DNA of 64,000 nucleotides from Ilex aquifolium (lineage: Eukaryota; Streptophyta; Magnoliopsida; Aquifoliales; Aquifoliaceae), in assembly GCA_951799425.1 (NCBI GenBank), contig OX637398.1, positions 14,976,270 to 15,040,269 on the forward strand. Reading direction: 5' to 3'. Positions 34,003-47,800 of the stretch are shown piece after piece. The position numbers were made by a program, and so were the translations under genes. The notes beneath the pieces were generated by a model. The model searched no databases and was not told the DNA's origin. It saw only the letters and a list, made by a program, of their open reading frames with translations. The stretch's first letter is position 1; every line of letters starts with the position of its first letter.

Positions 34003-34602
34003 GGGTCCGTTTGTTTAGCAAGATAATGCTAGAAAATATAAGAAAGAGAAAATTTTAAAATTTTACATGCGTTTGTTTAGCATGAAATAGAAAATGATAG
34101 AAAAAATAATTTTCTCTCATGTTTAGATTTTCTCACATCTAACTAACTTTTTTTTTCTTGCAAAAAACACAAGAAAAATCAAGAAAGTTGTATTCAATAA
34201 CCTAACTTCTCATTTTATCCTCATTTTTCTTAAAATATTCAATTAGTTATTAATTTTAAAAAAATGTGTACAAATTAGGCTAATCATATAATTTGGTCTA
34301 GAGATTAAGGTCCGAGTCGATCTTTGTTCCTGAATTAGGTTAGGAGCCAATTTTTTTAAAATTTGAATAATAAAAAATATTTTTTTCTTCTTTAAACAGA
34401 GTTAAAATAATTAAGGATAATTTAGACAATTAGAAAAATTTTCTTATAACTTTCATTTTTTCCATACAATGGAATAAGATTGTTTTAAAATTTTCTTAAA
34501 AATTTTTCATGCTAACCAAATACATGCATGCAAATATATTTTCACTTTACTTGCTATCTCTTTCACTTTCCATTATTTTTTCTTTGCTAACCAAACGGAC
34601 CC
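34003..34602. mobile_element. PIF/Harbinger-like MITE, 600 bp, with nested inverted repeats
   Basis: Terminal inverted repeats read GGGTCCGTTTGTTTAGCAA on the left and GGGTCCGTTTGGTTAGCAA from the right (18 of 19). TAA flanks both ends (34000-34002 and 34603-34605), the 3-bp TWA target typical of PIF/Harbinger. A second inverted pair lies inside: CATGCGTTTGTTTAGCATG near 34062 and, from the right, CATGTATTTGGTTAGCATG near 34527. There is no transposase frame. Confidence 0.8.
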
Positions 34603-34605
34603 TAA

Positions 34606-35640
34606 GATATTTGATCTTTCGATGTTTTTATCTCTAAACTGCACACATTAACTTAATTTAATAGTGCATTAACAACCGTTTCAAAAATGAGACCAAAAAA
34701 AAAAAAAAAAACACATGCCTCCAATGCATTGCTAACTAAGGTTCATCATTGGGAACCCAACATTCTAGTTTTTCACAAAACCCACATGTCACCCCGTATC
34801 AAACCCCGTCAGTCATTTTCTATGACTCTCTTTTCTATAAATCAATCGCTTGCATAGTGTCCTAAATCCATATTACCAATACGGCTAGCCTACACCCAAA
34901 AAACATCGTAGTTATGCAAATAGATCCATCAAAATGAACTAAATTTCCAAATAAATCCTAACTCATTTCATAGATTTATAAGTTAATCTAAAATTTTGAA
35001 GTTTGAATTTAGAATTATAGATACTGTGAGAAATAGAGACAAACAAATGTCTTAAAGACATAGTTATAAAATATAAAGAGAACACTAATTCTGATCATAC
35101 AAGTTAAGAAAAGAGAGTCATCTTCTTCAAGCACTCATCGAAGTCTGCTAGTTCTCACTTGAAGTAAGCCATTGAGTAAGTAAGTACGGATAACCTAATC
35201 AAAATGGAAGGTCAACAAAACCAGAATTAAACGTCGTGACTTATTTCTTTCCTGAGATCTCAATTTTATTGCTTGTAGATAGGATGAGTATGACCTTCAA
35301 AAAGCCATGTCTAATTGATTATGAATCTTCCCAGTTCACAAAAAAGACAATTAAGCCAAAAATAAAAATAAAAATTGCGTGTTTGAATTTAGCAAACATA
35401 AAAGACCAAAATGAAATAAGTCATAAACTTGAGGGACCAATTTGATAATTTTAGCAAATAAAAAGTAGTACACAAACTCTAGACACTACCTCACGTGCTC
35501 TGCCTTATCTAAACTCCCCTCGCCCCCCGCAAAATCTAAACCCTCTGTCCTGACAAAATCATGAGAGCGAGTCGTCAAGTGATACGAAGCGCAAATATTT
35601 TGTGAACGAAAAGGCCAAAAGGTGTCTAGATATATTACAT
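34606..35640. other. Spacer upstream of the kinesin gene
   Basis: I see no gene. The DNA is AT-rich, with an A run at about 34695. A short frame at 35236-35445 lacks any recognisable feature. Confidence 0.5.
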
Positions 35641-35654
35641 TAATCACGAATACG

Positions 35655-35847
35655 ATACGTCACCGTTTCGTTCATTCCTCCATATAAAACTTTGACGATG
35701 AAATAGGTAAAGAGGGAAAAGGAAAACACAAAATTGTGTGCCCACCAAAGCTAGAGAGAGAAATAGTACAGAGAGAGAGAGGGGGAGAGAGGGAAAGTTC
35801 TCAATCTCTCTCTGTGCTTTCGATTACAATTTTGATTGTTGAGGGAA
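35655..35847 (+). promoter_or_regulatory. Probable kinesin core promoter and GA-rich 5' leader
   Basis: TATAAAA at 35683-35689 lies 159 bp before the ATG. Upstream is ACGTCACCGTT (35658-35668). It contains an ACGT core of bZIP type and CCGTT, the complement of the AACGG core of mitosis-specific activator sites. The leader holds a GA-rich tract (about 35752-35800). The start and regulation are inferred from motifs only. Confidence 0.45.
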
Positions 35848-38800
35848 ATGGCGGAGCAGAAGAACAGGTGGAACTGGGAAGTGTCGGGGTTCGAGCCGAG
35901 GAAGTCGTTCGAGCAAGGCGATCAGAGGCCCGTTGCACCGTTGGTTCGGAGGTACTCGATTTCTACGTCGTCTATTCTGCCTCATTCTGAGCTCTCAAAA
36001 CCAACTTTGGGTTCTAAGCTCCAGAGATTGAAGGACAAAGTCAAGGTCTGAATTTCACCCGCTTTCTTTCTCTCCAGTCTCCTTTTTTACGTAATGTGGA
36101 TTATTTATCAGAAATTATCGGTATAGTAGAAAGACCTACACACATATAGTCATTTTCTGGTTTTCTGTGGCACTTTTTTATGGCAACTCCTATTTATAGT
36201 GTGAAATGCTGGTGATATTTGGAGGAAACGTAAGTACCACTTATCCTAGTCTTCAAGGAACGTTTTATGCGTCTTCTGGCATTATGTACACTCCATGATG
36301 TATTATGTACACTCCATGATTAACGAGAAAGACAGAAACATGGAAAAAAGAAGAAAAAAGGGGAAACGCCGGATGAAGTATGCTATAGAAGTTTGAGACT
36401 TCAAATTTAATTGTGGTGATTGGTCTTTTTTTTTTCTTTTTTAAAAAATGCTTAGTTATGTGGGGGCGGTGGTGGGAGGGATTGGAAAGTAACTAGTAAT
36501 GATTGAGAAGACGTTTGAAATTCAAATTCTTGTGGGGGGGGTCTGTAGAGAAGATCTTGCCTTGGTACATATATTCATGAAAATAGAAACCAGTTGGGAA
36601 AGGGAAGCCGTGGTAGTACATATTTTTATTTGTAATTCTAATTTGGAAATTTAAAATTGGAGTCTGTTACAGCATCCAGCTATTGTGCGTAGTTGTAACT
36701 AGTTGATATCCTATCTCTATATATGGACAGACGATTAAATATTAATTTTCTTTTTTTGTACGCAATTCATCAATGTTTTTTGGTTCTATTGCATATTTTT
36801 ATCACAAATTAACGGTTGGATTGGGTGGTTGACCTCTTTTAATATATCATGCCAATGCAACTTAATTGGATATTGTCCTATGTGGATCGTAGTTCAGTTT
36901 GGTCTATATAGCATGGCACACATATGTTTGTGATACTTTATGCGATCACAGGGTGGTGTCATAGACTGGACTACTGCGATGTTGTAGAGTTAAGTAGTTA
37001 GTTGTATTGAGTCGTGGTTCGCTTTGAAACTTTTATTCGTTGCGTGTCATGAGAATTGAGCTAAGGGTCAGTAGAGCAACTCAAGTGAATTGCCCTACCT
37101 TACTTAAAAACTATATATAATTATACATACATACATATGCACATAGTCTATTAATACTAATTTAATATTTGTGATAGATTCTTCTATTTGAAATTATATA
37201 TGTATACATCCACATATATGGTCAATTAATATTTATTTCATGTTCGTAATAAGAGTTGCAAAGTGAATCGATAGCGCACTAGCTAAGACTTGTACATTTG
37301 TATTGTGAAAAAATTCAATACACAAATAAAGAGAGTTATAATTTGGGGTTACCTGGATTATGGGTTGATTTGGGCCAGGGTTATAATTTAGGATCAATAA
37401 TTTGGATGATCTTAGTCTACCCACCTCGTTTGGGGTTTTACATTTTGGGACTCAGATCGTGGAACGTTTATGTTACTTGTTGAAAGTAATCCATGAAAGA
37501 AAAAAGTGAAAAAGGAAGAGTAGCTCTTACATATACTTTTCGAATTTTAAACTTTATCATATTGCAAATTTGATTGAAATTTTTTGAATTCCGTCTTCCG
37601 GAAGAAAGCATAAATGTGTTGCTCTTATATGAATCCTCTGAGGCTCTGAGCTCCAAAGATGGAAACAATATCAAGACATGATGGAGTGTAAATTGAACAT
37701 TTATGTTGCCCTCTTGAATGATCAAAATCGTCAAAAGCTTTTAATGCGATGCATAGATAGGGAAAGCAATGAAAAGTTTTGGGAAACGAGTTCTAGAAAA
37801 GCTACAAAGTGAAAAAAAAAGAGAACATAGAGACTTTTAAGATGTCTAGCCAATGCTTTGGAAGATTTAGACGTTGTCGAGCTCGTGCATGTTTTTCCTT
37901 TCTTTAGAAGTAGATTTATTTTTTTGTTTGGGATGCATTGAAGAAATCCCGATCTCCCCATAATACTAAAATGATTCTGGTCTCTTGAAAAAGTTGTCTT
38001 ATGGAAACATGCATCACATACTTCAATACACACAGAAAAGAAACAAGTCCTTTTTCTATTAGAGAAAGGGGAATAGAGAGATAACCTCGGGGGTTAGACC
38101 AATTATGATCGATTTGCTAACCGACAAGAGCAAGGAGGATTTTTTTTTTTTGGGGGGGGGGGGGCGGAGGACTTTATTAATTCCTGTGATTACCTAGACT
38201 TTTTGTCTCCCACCTTTTTCTTCCTTCTTCTTGATTCTTAAAGTGCTTAGAATCTTCGGAGGTTTTATTTGCTTTGATGCTCCAAGTAAAATAAGTCTAT
38301 CTCCTTTCTAGCTTTGGTGGGTAGGCTTGCACCATGTCTACTCATATGAGAATAGCTTTTAAAGAATGATTTATCAATAACCAATGAGATTGGTTGCTTG
38401 TGTAATTAGTGGGGCAATTTCTTTTATTAAGCAGCTGTTTCGGATACCTCAAATCAGAGATATATTAGTTTCCTGGAATGCTTGGTAGCTAACTGTTAAG
38501 AAAACCTGAGGTAAGGCTAGCAAGTGAGAAAATATTAGAGAAGATATGTGGCAAGTGGATAAGCCATCCAAATCCAATCCAGTTTTGAGATGAGCATTAA
38601 GGTTTAAGTGAAATAGGAACCTAGTCGAGAGAGACTATAAGTGGCTTCATGATAAGATTGAGGATGTGATAAAGTAGGTGAAGAGCCATGGTAATTTTGC
38701 GCTCATGTTGGATAATCTTTGCTGATTGTTTGTCTGCCATCGAGGAATATGTTCGACTGGTTTTGCTGTTTCAAGAAGTAGTGGCCATTATGGGTGCAAT

Positions 38801-41800
38801 GCTCATAAAGGAGTTGTTAAGGTTGATGATGAGATAAAAGCCGCTTTTTTGCCTTGCTTGTCTAGAAATTTGCAATTTATGGTGTGTTTGCAGTTGTGTT
38901 CTATTAAATTATTTTAAGGTGAAAATTTGACTAGGAGTGAGCTATGGATGGAATTGTTGGGTTGGAGATGCATCGGAGGTTCTTCAACTTGTGGATGGAG
39001 AAGTACTTTGTTTGCATTTTGAGTGGTATTAATGTGGGAAGTTCCTTGACTACGAGTTAGCATCGAGTTTTGTTGAACTTCTGATTTTGGTGGATTTGGA
39101 GGAGCATTACTTGGATGGTACGTGAGGATACCTTCCTCTGCTGGTTTTAGACCATATGCCTATTTATGTCAATCGTGGGGGATTGTGTAGTGTTCTCATG
39201 ATAAGGTTGGGAAGTGTACGTGATGGGTGGTGGATTATAGAATTGAGAGCTGCTATGCTATGATTTAGAAATCATGCTCCCCTTTAATGGATTTGAAACA
39301 GTTGGTTTTATTGGTAAGTTAAACGTGCAAATACAAACCTGATTGGAAAATGTTGTGGTTGGATAATTGATACATTAGAATGGAAGGGTGGTTTGACTTG
39401 GAGCTGGCAAAAAGGAGAGAAAAGAGAGCTAGAGAGGATTGCTTCGGTAAAAGTGGTGCTTGAGTTAGAATTTAGGAGGTTTGGGCTGGAGCACCAAGAT
39501 TTCTCGTAAACTTGCCGGTGCATGAGGCCAATAACAAAGAAAGTGGTTATTAATGGTGAGGAGTTGAGCGGCGAAGAGGATGTCATTGTACATTAGCATG
39601 AGAGCTTGTAGCCTTTACTTGGAGGTTGTAAGAGGTCGGGGAAGTATTATTGTCCTGGGCTTTTATCGCAAAGCAATATGTCATTTGTCCGTGGACAGGT
39701 TTGGGAGAAGATTAGCTAGATTGAATAGAGTCTCTATTCAAGTAACATGCTAAAATTCTTGTAGGGCACCCACTCTAGTCTTAGGGTGTACTCGTACCTA
39801 TTTTTTGGTCCTTGCTTCAATCTTGGAGACTTCGGAATCCAGAGGAACTTCATTTTGTTTACTTATCAAAAAAGAGGAACCTCATTTTATTTTTAGTCTT
39901 TTTCTTTTGTTTTTTGGTTTAGTGTTTTTTTTTTGGGGGCCCCGAAGGGGGGGGGGGGGGGGGAGAGATGGGAGTTTAGGCGATATGATTAAATGACATT
40001 TGGTTGAATGAGATGCTGTTCATTCTTCTTTTCAAGGATGGGTGTTTGATTAGTAGGAGCTTTTCTAGTTCAACGGAACATAGTTGATGCACTTGTTATT
40101 CATATTCATTATGGAGAGCAATTGTTTATGGAGGAGCTGTTGGAGGAAAGTATGGGAATGTTAGTTTTTGATGGAGCTTGAATATATTGGAGAATTGTCA
40201 TGGGGTCGGGTTGGGAGAAGGAAACAAGAAACTTTAGGAGAATCTTTCGCAGAATACTAGTTTTCAAATTCAATAGTATTTTTTGGTGGAATTCAGGGTA
40301 TGAGAGGTTGCCAAAAAATAGGCATTCTTGTATATACTTGCTGTTGCAGTTATGGAAACACTATCGTGGACCGTATGAGTTTCTTTGAAAACAGACCTTT
40401 CTTGGATTTAGTAGTCTTTTCCGGATAATAAGTTATACTAATCCAAAATAAGAAGTTATACACTTGTACTAGTCTTATGTTTCTTTGAAGATATTATATG
40501 TTGCCATTGTAGTGGCTGCCAAATACAATAAAAGGGAACCGTAAGGTATGGCCAAGATGTGCATGAACTTTGTTTCATTAGGTTGGAGGTTCTGTTGAAG
40601 TATAAATGTTTAAATTATACCCTCTCTAACATCTTATTCTTTTAGAGTAGATGGTTTTTAACATGATACTAGAGCATGAGGTTTTGCGTTCGAATCTCAC
40701 CACTATCTCAATGATTAAAGCTTTTCATGTGATAGGCCCAAAATATAGCATGCACGTGAGGGGGCAAAGTATAAATACTTAAGTTACACCCACTCTGTCA
40801 GCCTAAGTTTTTAAATAGATGGTTGTTTAACAGGTTCTAAAAATATTTTTTAAAATACTTAAGTTACACCCTCAGTCAGCGTAATTTTTTAAAATAGATG
40901 GTTGTTTAACAGGTTCCAAAAGTCTTTTTTTATTAAATAAGAAGGTTCTGAAATTTAAAAGATCACGAAAAGAGAATCTTCTAAACTTGACTATGCAAAG
41001 TTAGTCTCAACAGGTTTACTTTTCTAGTGAGAATCCTTGGTATTTTAATTTGAATGTATAGAAACAATTTTCAATTATGACCGAGTAAATAATTTGTTAA
41101 CTCAACTCAACAAAACCTTGTCGCAACTCTTACATGGATCTTATTGTCCTATATAAATAATTTGTTAACTTCTTACTATTAATTGAAGGATGCCATGACA
41201 CACAGATGAAAATTAGCATGAAGGAATATTACACTAACAAAAACTTAGCATTATTGTAAAATTCTTGCTTTGATGCATGTCGGACCTGTAGTGTTTTAAG
41301 TGCGGCCTCTCACTGCCCATGGCTAGTGCTTTGATCACTGCTGAATTCTAGAATTGTTGAATAACCGTTGTGTATTGCAAATTCCATTTACTAGTACCAA
41401 AAGAATTAAATTCAGGACAGTGAACACTAAACCCTCATGTCCAAGAAAAAAAGCAATGAATACTCGAGGTGAATGTGTTTACTGAGGATCTGTTCAGGAC
41501 AAATATATTAACTTCTATATGAAATTCATATGGGTTCATATGCTCTTTTCTTGTGTGATTACTTTGCTTCGTGAAGAAAATGTAGTTCTTATTCCCCGCA
41601 ATAGTTGTATATTTTAATTTAAATCAGCTGTATTACATTTTCTGGACAGCTGGTCAGAGAAGACTACATGGAGTTGAGACAAGAAGCCAGTGATCTACAA
41701 GAATATTCCAATGCCAAACTTGATCGAGTGACACGTTATCTCGGTGTTCTTGCGGACAAGACCCGTAAGCTAGGTAAGGAGTGAGTTTAGTGCCATTATT

Positions 41801-44800
41801 ATCATCAACTTTGAAAGAATAATGTTCTATTTGGTTAAACATTTTGATATTTACCCCAATGATTTCTTAATGCAGCTATTCTGCAGAAATTTGCCTGTCT
41901 TGTCTGAGCTTTTCTATAGATGTAACTCTTTATGGATTTCCCTGTGGACCATCTCTATTTCATGTTTGGGAACTGAGTGTTTGTTAAATTCTGAAGTCTT
42001 CTCTTAGTTTTGTTTAGAACAAGGGAATTCAAGCTATGCTTTTTGTGCAGGCATGCTGAACATGCCTTGAAGTTGGGATCTTTTAATATTTTGCTTACCT
42101 TTATTTTTTATTCCCTTAAATTTTCATTGGTCATGCCTAAGATGTTATTCTCAGCAACAAATTATGCTGTCTGATTTCAGACCAGGCTGCTCTGGAAACA
42201 GAAGCTAGAATTTCTCCACTGATACATGAGAAGAAAAAGTTGTTTAATGAGCTATTGACCGCCAAAGGTACCCCTAATTTCTGTGAGTTTACCTTTTCAA
42301 TGTACTCTCTCTCTCTCCCCCACACACACACAACACATGAGCGGGCACACATGTACACACGCTGTCTATTTAAGAATATTGTTTTCTTCCCTCACAACAA
42401 CAAATTAAATTTTTCCTCACTGAGGTTAAGCCAGTGACTGAATGACTTCAGGAAGTGTAAAGGTGTTTTGCCGTACGAGACCACTTTTTGAAGATGAAGG
42501 TCCTTCTGTTGTTGAATTTCCTGATGAATTCACAATTCGGATCAATACTGGTGATGATAATGTCTCTAACCCAAAGAAGGATTTTGAGTTTGACAGGGTT
42601 TATGGACCTCATGTGGGACAAGGTGACTATATTTTCCTTGATTTGTTTTCCCACTGGATAAAGTGTTGTGCCATGTGGAAACTCTCCTTTCGCTTCCTCT
42701 GATTGTGCTTATTGTAGGTGTGTTACCTAACTAATTTATTTGGAATTATGTGTGCGCAGCTGAGCTTTTCAGTGATGTTCAGCCATTTGTGCAGTCGGCT
42801 TTGGATGGGTTTAATGTATCTATATTTGCTTATGGACAAACCAATTCAGGAAAGACTCATACTATGGTCTCTCTCTCTCTCTCTCTCTCTCGCTATTGTG
42901 TGTGCATGTGTTTCTGTGTGCGCATATGCGTATCTGTTTCTCTGTGTGCTTGGGTGTCAATCTATCAGTTTATGTGCCTTTAGTGTGCATTAATTTGAAT
43001 ATGATTCCGTGCATGAGAGTTTGCGACTTCTCAATCTTCTTATGCGGTTTTTCCTACAAAAGAAATTGAATACACTATTTATTGTTACAAACGGTATGAT
43101 GGCACAGTGGCGTACTTGTGTTGGAGTTTTATGAAGTTAATTCAATTATATAAAGCATTACGGTATATAAATTTTGTGGAGCTGTTTGTTTCACATTAAT
43201 ATGGCCCATGTTATTCCACCTTTTTCAGGAAGGCTCCAGCCATGATCGTGGTTTATATGCGCGATCCTTTGAGGAGCTTTTTGATTTGGCCAACTCAGAT
43301 ACAACTTCTACTTCTCGATTTAGTTTCTCTGTCACAGTTGTTGATCTTCACAAAGAACAGGTTCCTAGACTTGAACGCCATACAGTTGCCATGTATTTTT
43401 TTTGTTGGATGTAGTTTGAGTTGACGTATGTTTGATGGTAGACATCCTTCAATTTCTTGTAGATAAGGGATTTGCTTTCAGAATGTGGAAAGAGCCTGCC
43501 AAAGGTCCATTTGGGGCCACCGGATTCTTTTGTTGAACTTGTGCAGGAAAAGGTCGACAATCCCTTGGATTTCTCAAGAGTCCTCAAAGTAGCATTTCAC
43601 AATCGAGGAACTGACACATTGAAGTTCACTGTTTCTCATCTGTATGGTCCATATTTATCTGTCCTCGAAATCCTTTTTGGGAAATGTTTGACTTTAGCTA
43701 TCCCTTGGCTTTATTCTCCTTTGTTGCTGTTGTTGTCAAGTAACCACCGTGTTTTATTTCCTTTACATGCCTGAGGTCGCATGATTTGCTCTCCTGAGAA
43801 ACATAAAATAACTAACTAATAATAACACGTAACTGAGAATAAAGAAGCAAAGTTTGAAAAAAGGACCCGATAGCTTTAGATATGATCTGAGTTTTAATGG
43901 CCAGAAATCCGTGCTCTTGAAATCATTCTTGAAAGTTTATCAGCCACCAGAAGTATTCAATTCCAATTATATCCTCGGATGACGTGAGAGTTCCACTTAA
44001 TTTCATTTTTTCCGTGTGCACAGTGCACATGTATTGTATATCAATCCTCAGCATGTGGTGTCTCATTTGGTACTCAACTGTGCAAAAAAATTAGGTTCAT
44101 CAGGGGAATTTAACAATGTAATATGCATGAAAAACCTATTTTACTTTGTAAGGAAGTTCTTTGAATATAATAAAAATGATGTTTCATGCTGTTCATTCAT
44201 CAAATTAGTTTATAGGAGTTTTGTTGCTAGTTACAGAAAACTTAGTAGTGTCTTCATTGCAAACAAAATCATAAAGTAGAAAAACAATGAACTCTTTTAA
44301 CAATAGAAGTCTCCATGTATATACATTTCTTCTCATTTTCCAGATTTATGTGTTTCAAGAATCATGACATGAGCACCGTATGCATAGTTATGTTATTTTA
44401 TGGAATTTGCTGATGAATCAAGTGATTATGTCTTGCTCTACTGTTCTCAGGATTATCATCATCCATATTAATTACAACAATTTGATCACTGGAGAAAAGT
44501 TATATAGCAAGCTTTCTCTTATTGATTTGGCTGGAAATGAAACTTTGGCCGTAGAAGATGACAGTGGGGAGCGAGCAACAGATTTACTGCATGTGATGAG
44601 ATCACTTTCAGCGTACATCCTGCATCCATTAGCTTATGTGTTGTTAGCTATTCCAGAAATACATGTTACTTTTAGCTTAGTGGTTGCTTATGACAAAAAA
44701 AGATTGTTTTTTTTTTTTTCTAGCATCTGGACATTCAAGACCAACTGCTAAAATGTCAAGTTAATAACGTTCTGATTTGGACTGAAGACTCACTGCTGTA

Positions 44801-47800
44801 CTTCATATTGTTATTTGTTTGAGGCGTCTTTCCAGCAATTGAACTTGCATCGTCTTTTTTTCCATGTAGTTTCATTCATTGCGAGTTAATGCAGAATCTT
44901 CCCCTACCTTTTAGTTGGTGTTGTTTACTCTGTAGTTCTTTGGGGAAAAGTGATGAACCAACTGATTATATTTAAGACTCACAAGTCACAACATGAACTG
45001 CTTGTTATTACTCTTTCAAAAAAGTGTTTGTTGTTGGTACGTGATTCTGAATTGGCTATATGGTATACACTGTGTAGCTGCAATGTTTTGGCTCGTGGGT
45101 TTCCATGTTTCCAAGTTTATTGTCATCCTTAATTATGGTCTCACTTCTTTTGATGTTGCATATGAAGGTTGGGAGATGTTTTGGCTTCCTTGACATCAAA
45201 GAAGGATACTGTTCCTTACGAAAACTCAATGCTTACAAAAGTACTTGCAGACTCATTAGGTACTCATTTCTGTTTTTAAGGTTTTATTTTTGTTGCATGA
45301 AATAAGATTGCACTTTACCACAGAAAGTGTGCTATTAGAATGCACTTCAGGTTTTTTTTTTCCTGGAGATGATAAAAGTTGTTTGTCATCACCTGTTACT
45401 GTCAGTAAATGAATGCTGTTTTTGTGCTCTGGCAGTGACTTGAATATAGTTGTGGCCGCCAGTTGAGCTATTAAGTATCTTGTTTAACGAAAGCATAAAG
45501 GTGCATGTAAAAAAGTGTTTTTTCAATGAAAGCAAAACAAAATCATAGACGAATGGTCACAAAAAAGCTTAGTGAAAAGGAGAGAATGAAGTTAAACTTA
45601 AGGAAAAGAATAAAAGAAAATGTGGTCTTGATGTCCTAGTAGCAAATATGTACCCCGAACTCTTCCCCCAGAAATTAATTCACCTAGTTCTGAAGATATG
45701 GTTACCATGGTAATCCATTGTGCCACATCTTGTCTATTGAAATTCCAAGCTAATATTCTTGTGCTGTGTATGATATATGTGAGGCTAAAAAGTTTCTATA
45801 AGTTCTCATCTTGTGGAAAAATCAAACTGTCTTTTTCAAATAAGGATGATGTTTTACCAATAGGTCGGATATTCAGCCCAAGGAAGCTAATTATTCATTT
45901 ATTTAGACGGGATTTACTGGTGTGCCTTTTCTGTAGTATCTAGGGCTACATCCACTACTAGGTTCAGGCCATAGTTTATAACTGCTGTTATTAGTCACTG
46001 AAAATATTACGTCCCAGAGAAGTGGCAGGTAAACACCCACACTGCAATAGAGGGACAAAGAAAAGATGGAGATTTAATAGAAGGTAAAAAAACGATCTAC
46101 ATCTGTGTTTTATCTGGTCCATTCCAAGAGGAATCAACAATTGTGCCATGATATTGGAGTCGCAGTAGAAGAAAAGAGATTCTCGTGGTGTTAGATTTAT
46201 CTGCATTAGTGGGCTGGTACTTTTCTTGCTTTGGTCTTACAAAATAACACAGGACACGAAATATAGTGTCTCTGCTAAAATGAAAAGGTATACTCACTAG
46301 CAAAAAGTAGTGTTCCAACAAACAGAAGAACCTAACATTGTGCAGAGCAGCATGCACCCAAATAAGGAAAATGATATCACTAATCAAACTCATGGAATTC
46401 CTTTGTTACCCAAATTCAGCAGAAACGAGAATCTGGAGAGAGTGTGAGGATGTTTCCTTCCACTTGTAATCTGAATAAAAAAAATGCAACTCATTCTTCC
46501 ACTGTATATCCGGGGGGTGGCTCAAGTGATATTGAAAAGAAGCTCCTAATCTCTCTATCCAACCTTGCTATAAAGAATGAAGGATGAGTATTGTAGCCAT
46601 ATGTCTAGCATTCCATGCATTTGTTGAGGATGAGTTGCCACCACTCATGAGTGTCAGCCCCTAAAATCTCTTGTATAACTCACACTTCCGCCATTCCGTG
46701 CTTTCGGCTTTCATTATGCCTCACTGGTGTTTGTGACAATTTGTGAGGGAGACCTGGATAACTTCCATAAAACTGCCATAAAAATTGACATCTCTTCTCT
46801 TGTCATGGGGAGTGGTCAATCTGTATTGTATATATACTTGGTCTTTCGATACGGTTCTTTACTTTTGTTATGTGGAATATACATGTTACACCACTATTTA
46901 TCCTTCTTCATGCAGGTGGAAGCTCAAAAACTTTGATGATCGTTAACGTGTGTCCAAATGCTTCAAATTTGCCCAAGACATTATCATCCCTCAATTTTTG
47001 TGCCAGAGCTCGAAATGCTATTCTAAGCCTTGGAAATCGAGATACAATTAAGAAATGGAGAGACGTTGTAAGTTCTGCTAAATTTCTATGGTTCCAACTC
47101 TAGGCAGTAAAAGTAGTTTTTACTAATCAGTTTGTGCCTGTTTTTTGAGCAACTTCAACTGGTAAGTTGATGGGTGGCATGTAAGATCTCTTCATTGATA
47201 GCATATTGTCCTGCTATGCTTCAAGCATGGAATAAATTTATGATTACCCACTTCTTGATTGTTATTTTTGTATTATTTTTACTTGTCTTCACTGAAAGCT
47301 TTTTTTCCGATAAGACACGACATTTTATTGATAATCATAAGAAAAAATTTACAAGAAACAAATCAATGAGGGACAAGGAATCCACACAATGACTACAAGC
47401 AACATGAAGCTCTCCAACTTGTTCTAATACAAAAGAGAGGAATATCCTCAAACTCCTTCGCTGTAGAAGTCCAAAGCGAAGCCAAAAAATGAATTCTATC
47501 CCATAGTCCCTCAATTTCTTCACACTTATCCTAAAAAATCCTTGTATTCCTTTCTTTTCAAATCACCCACAAAGTAGCAAAGAAATCATTGTACCAAAGA
47601 ATCTTCCATTTTCTATTTCCCCCAAACCCCACATCATTTAAACAAAACATAGAATTCATTTCCCTTGGGACGACCCAACAAAAATTTCCAAGACCAAAAA
47701 GTTTATTCCACAAATTTCGTGCCAAAGGGCAATGCAAAAAAGATCATCCACACACTCATAATCCCTTCTACACATAACACACCATTGCGGTTGAAGACAA

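Noticed and set aside
38726..39996. Extra exons or a separate gene in kinesin intron 1
   Set aside because: Frames are short, on both strands and without domains. The protein is continuous from exon 1 to exon 2 as in relatives.
42718..42993. Readthrough frames extending exon 5 into intron 5
   Set aside because: Extension runs into the TC repeat and low-complexity intron. The splice to 43229 restores the family sequence in phase.
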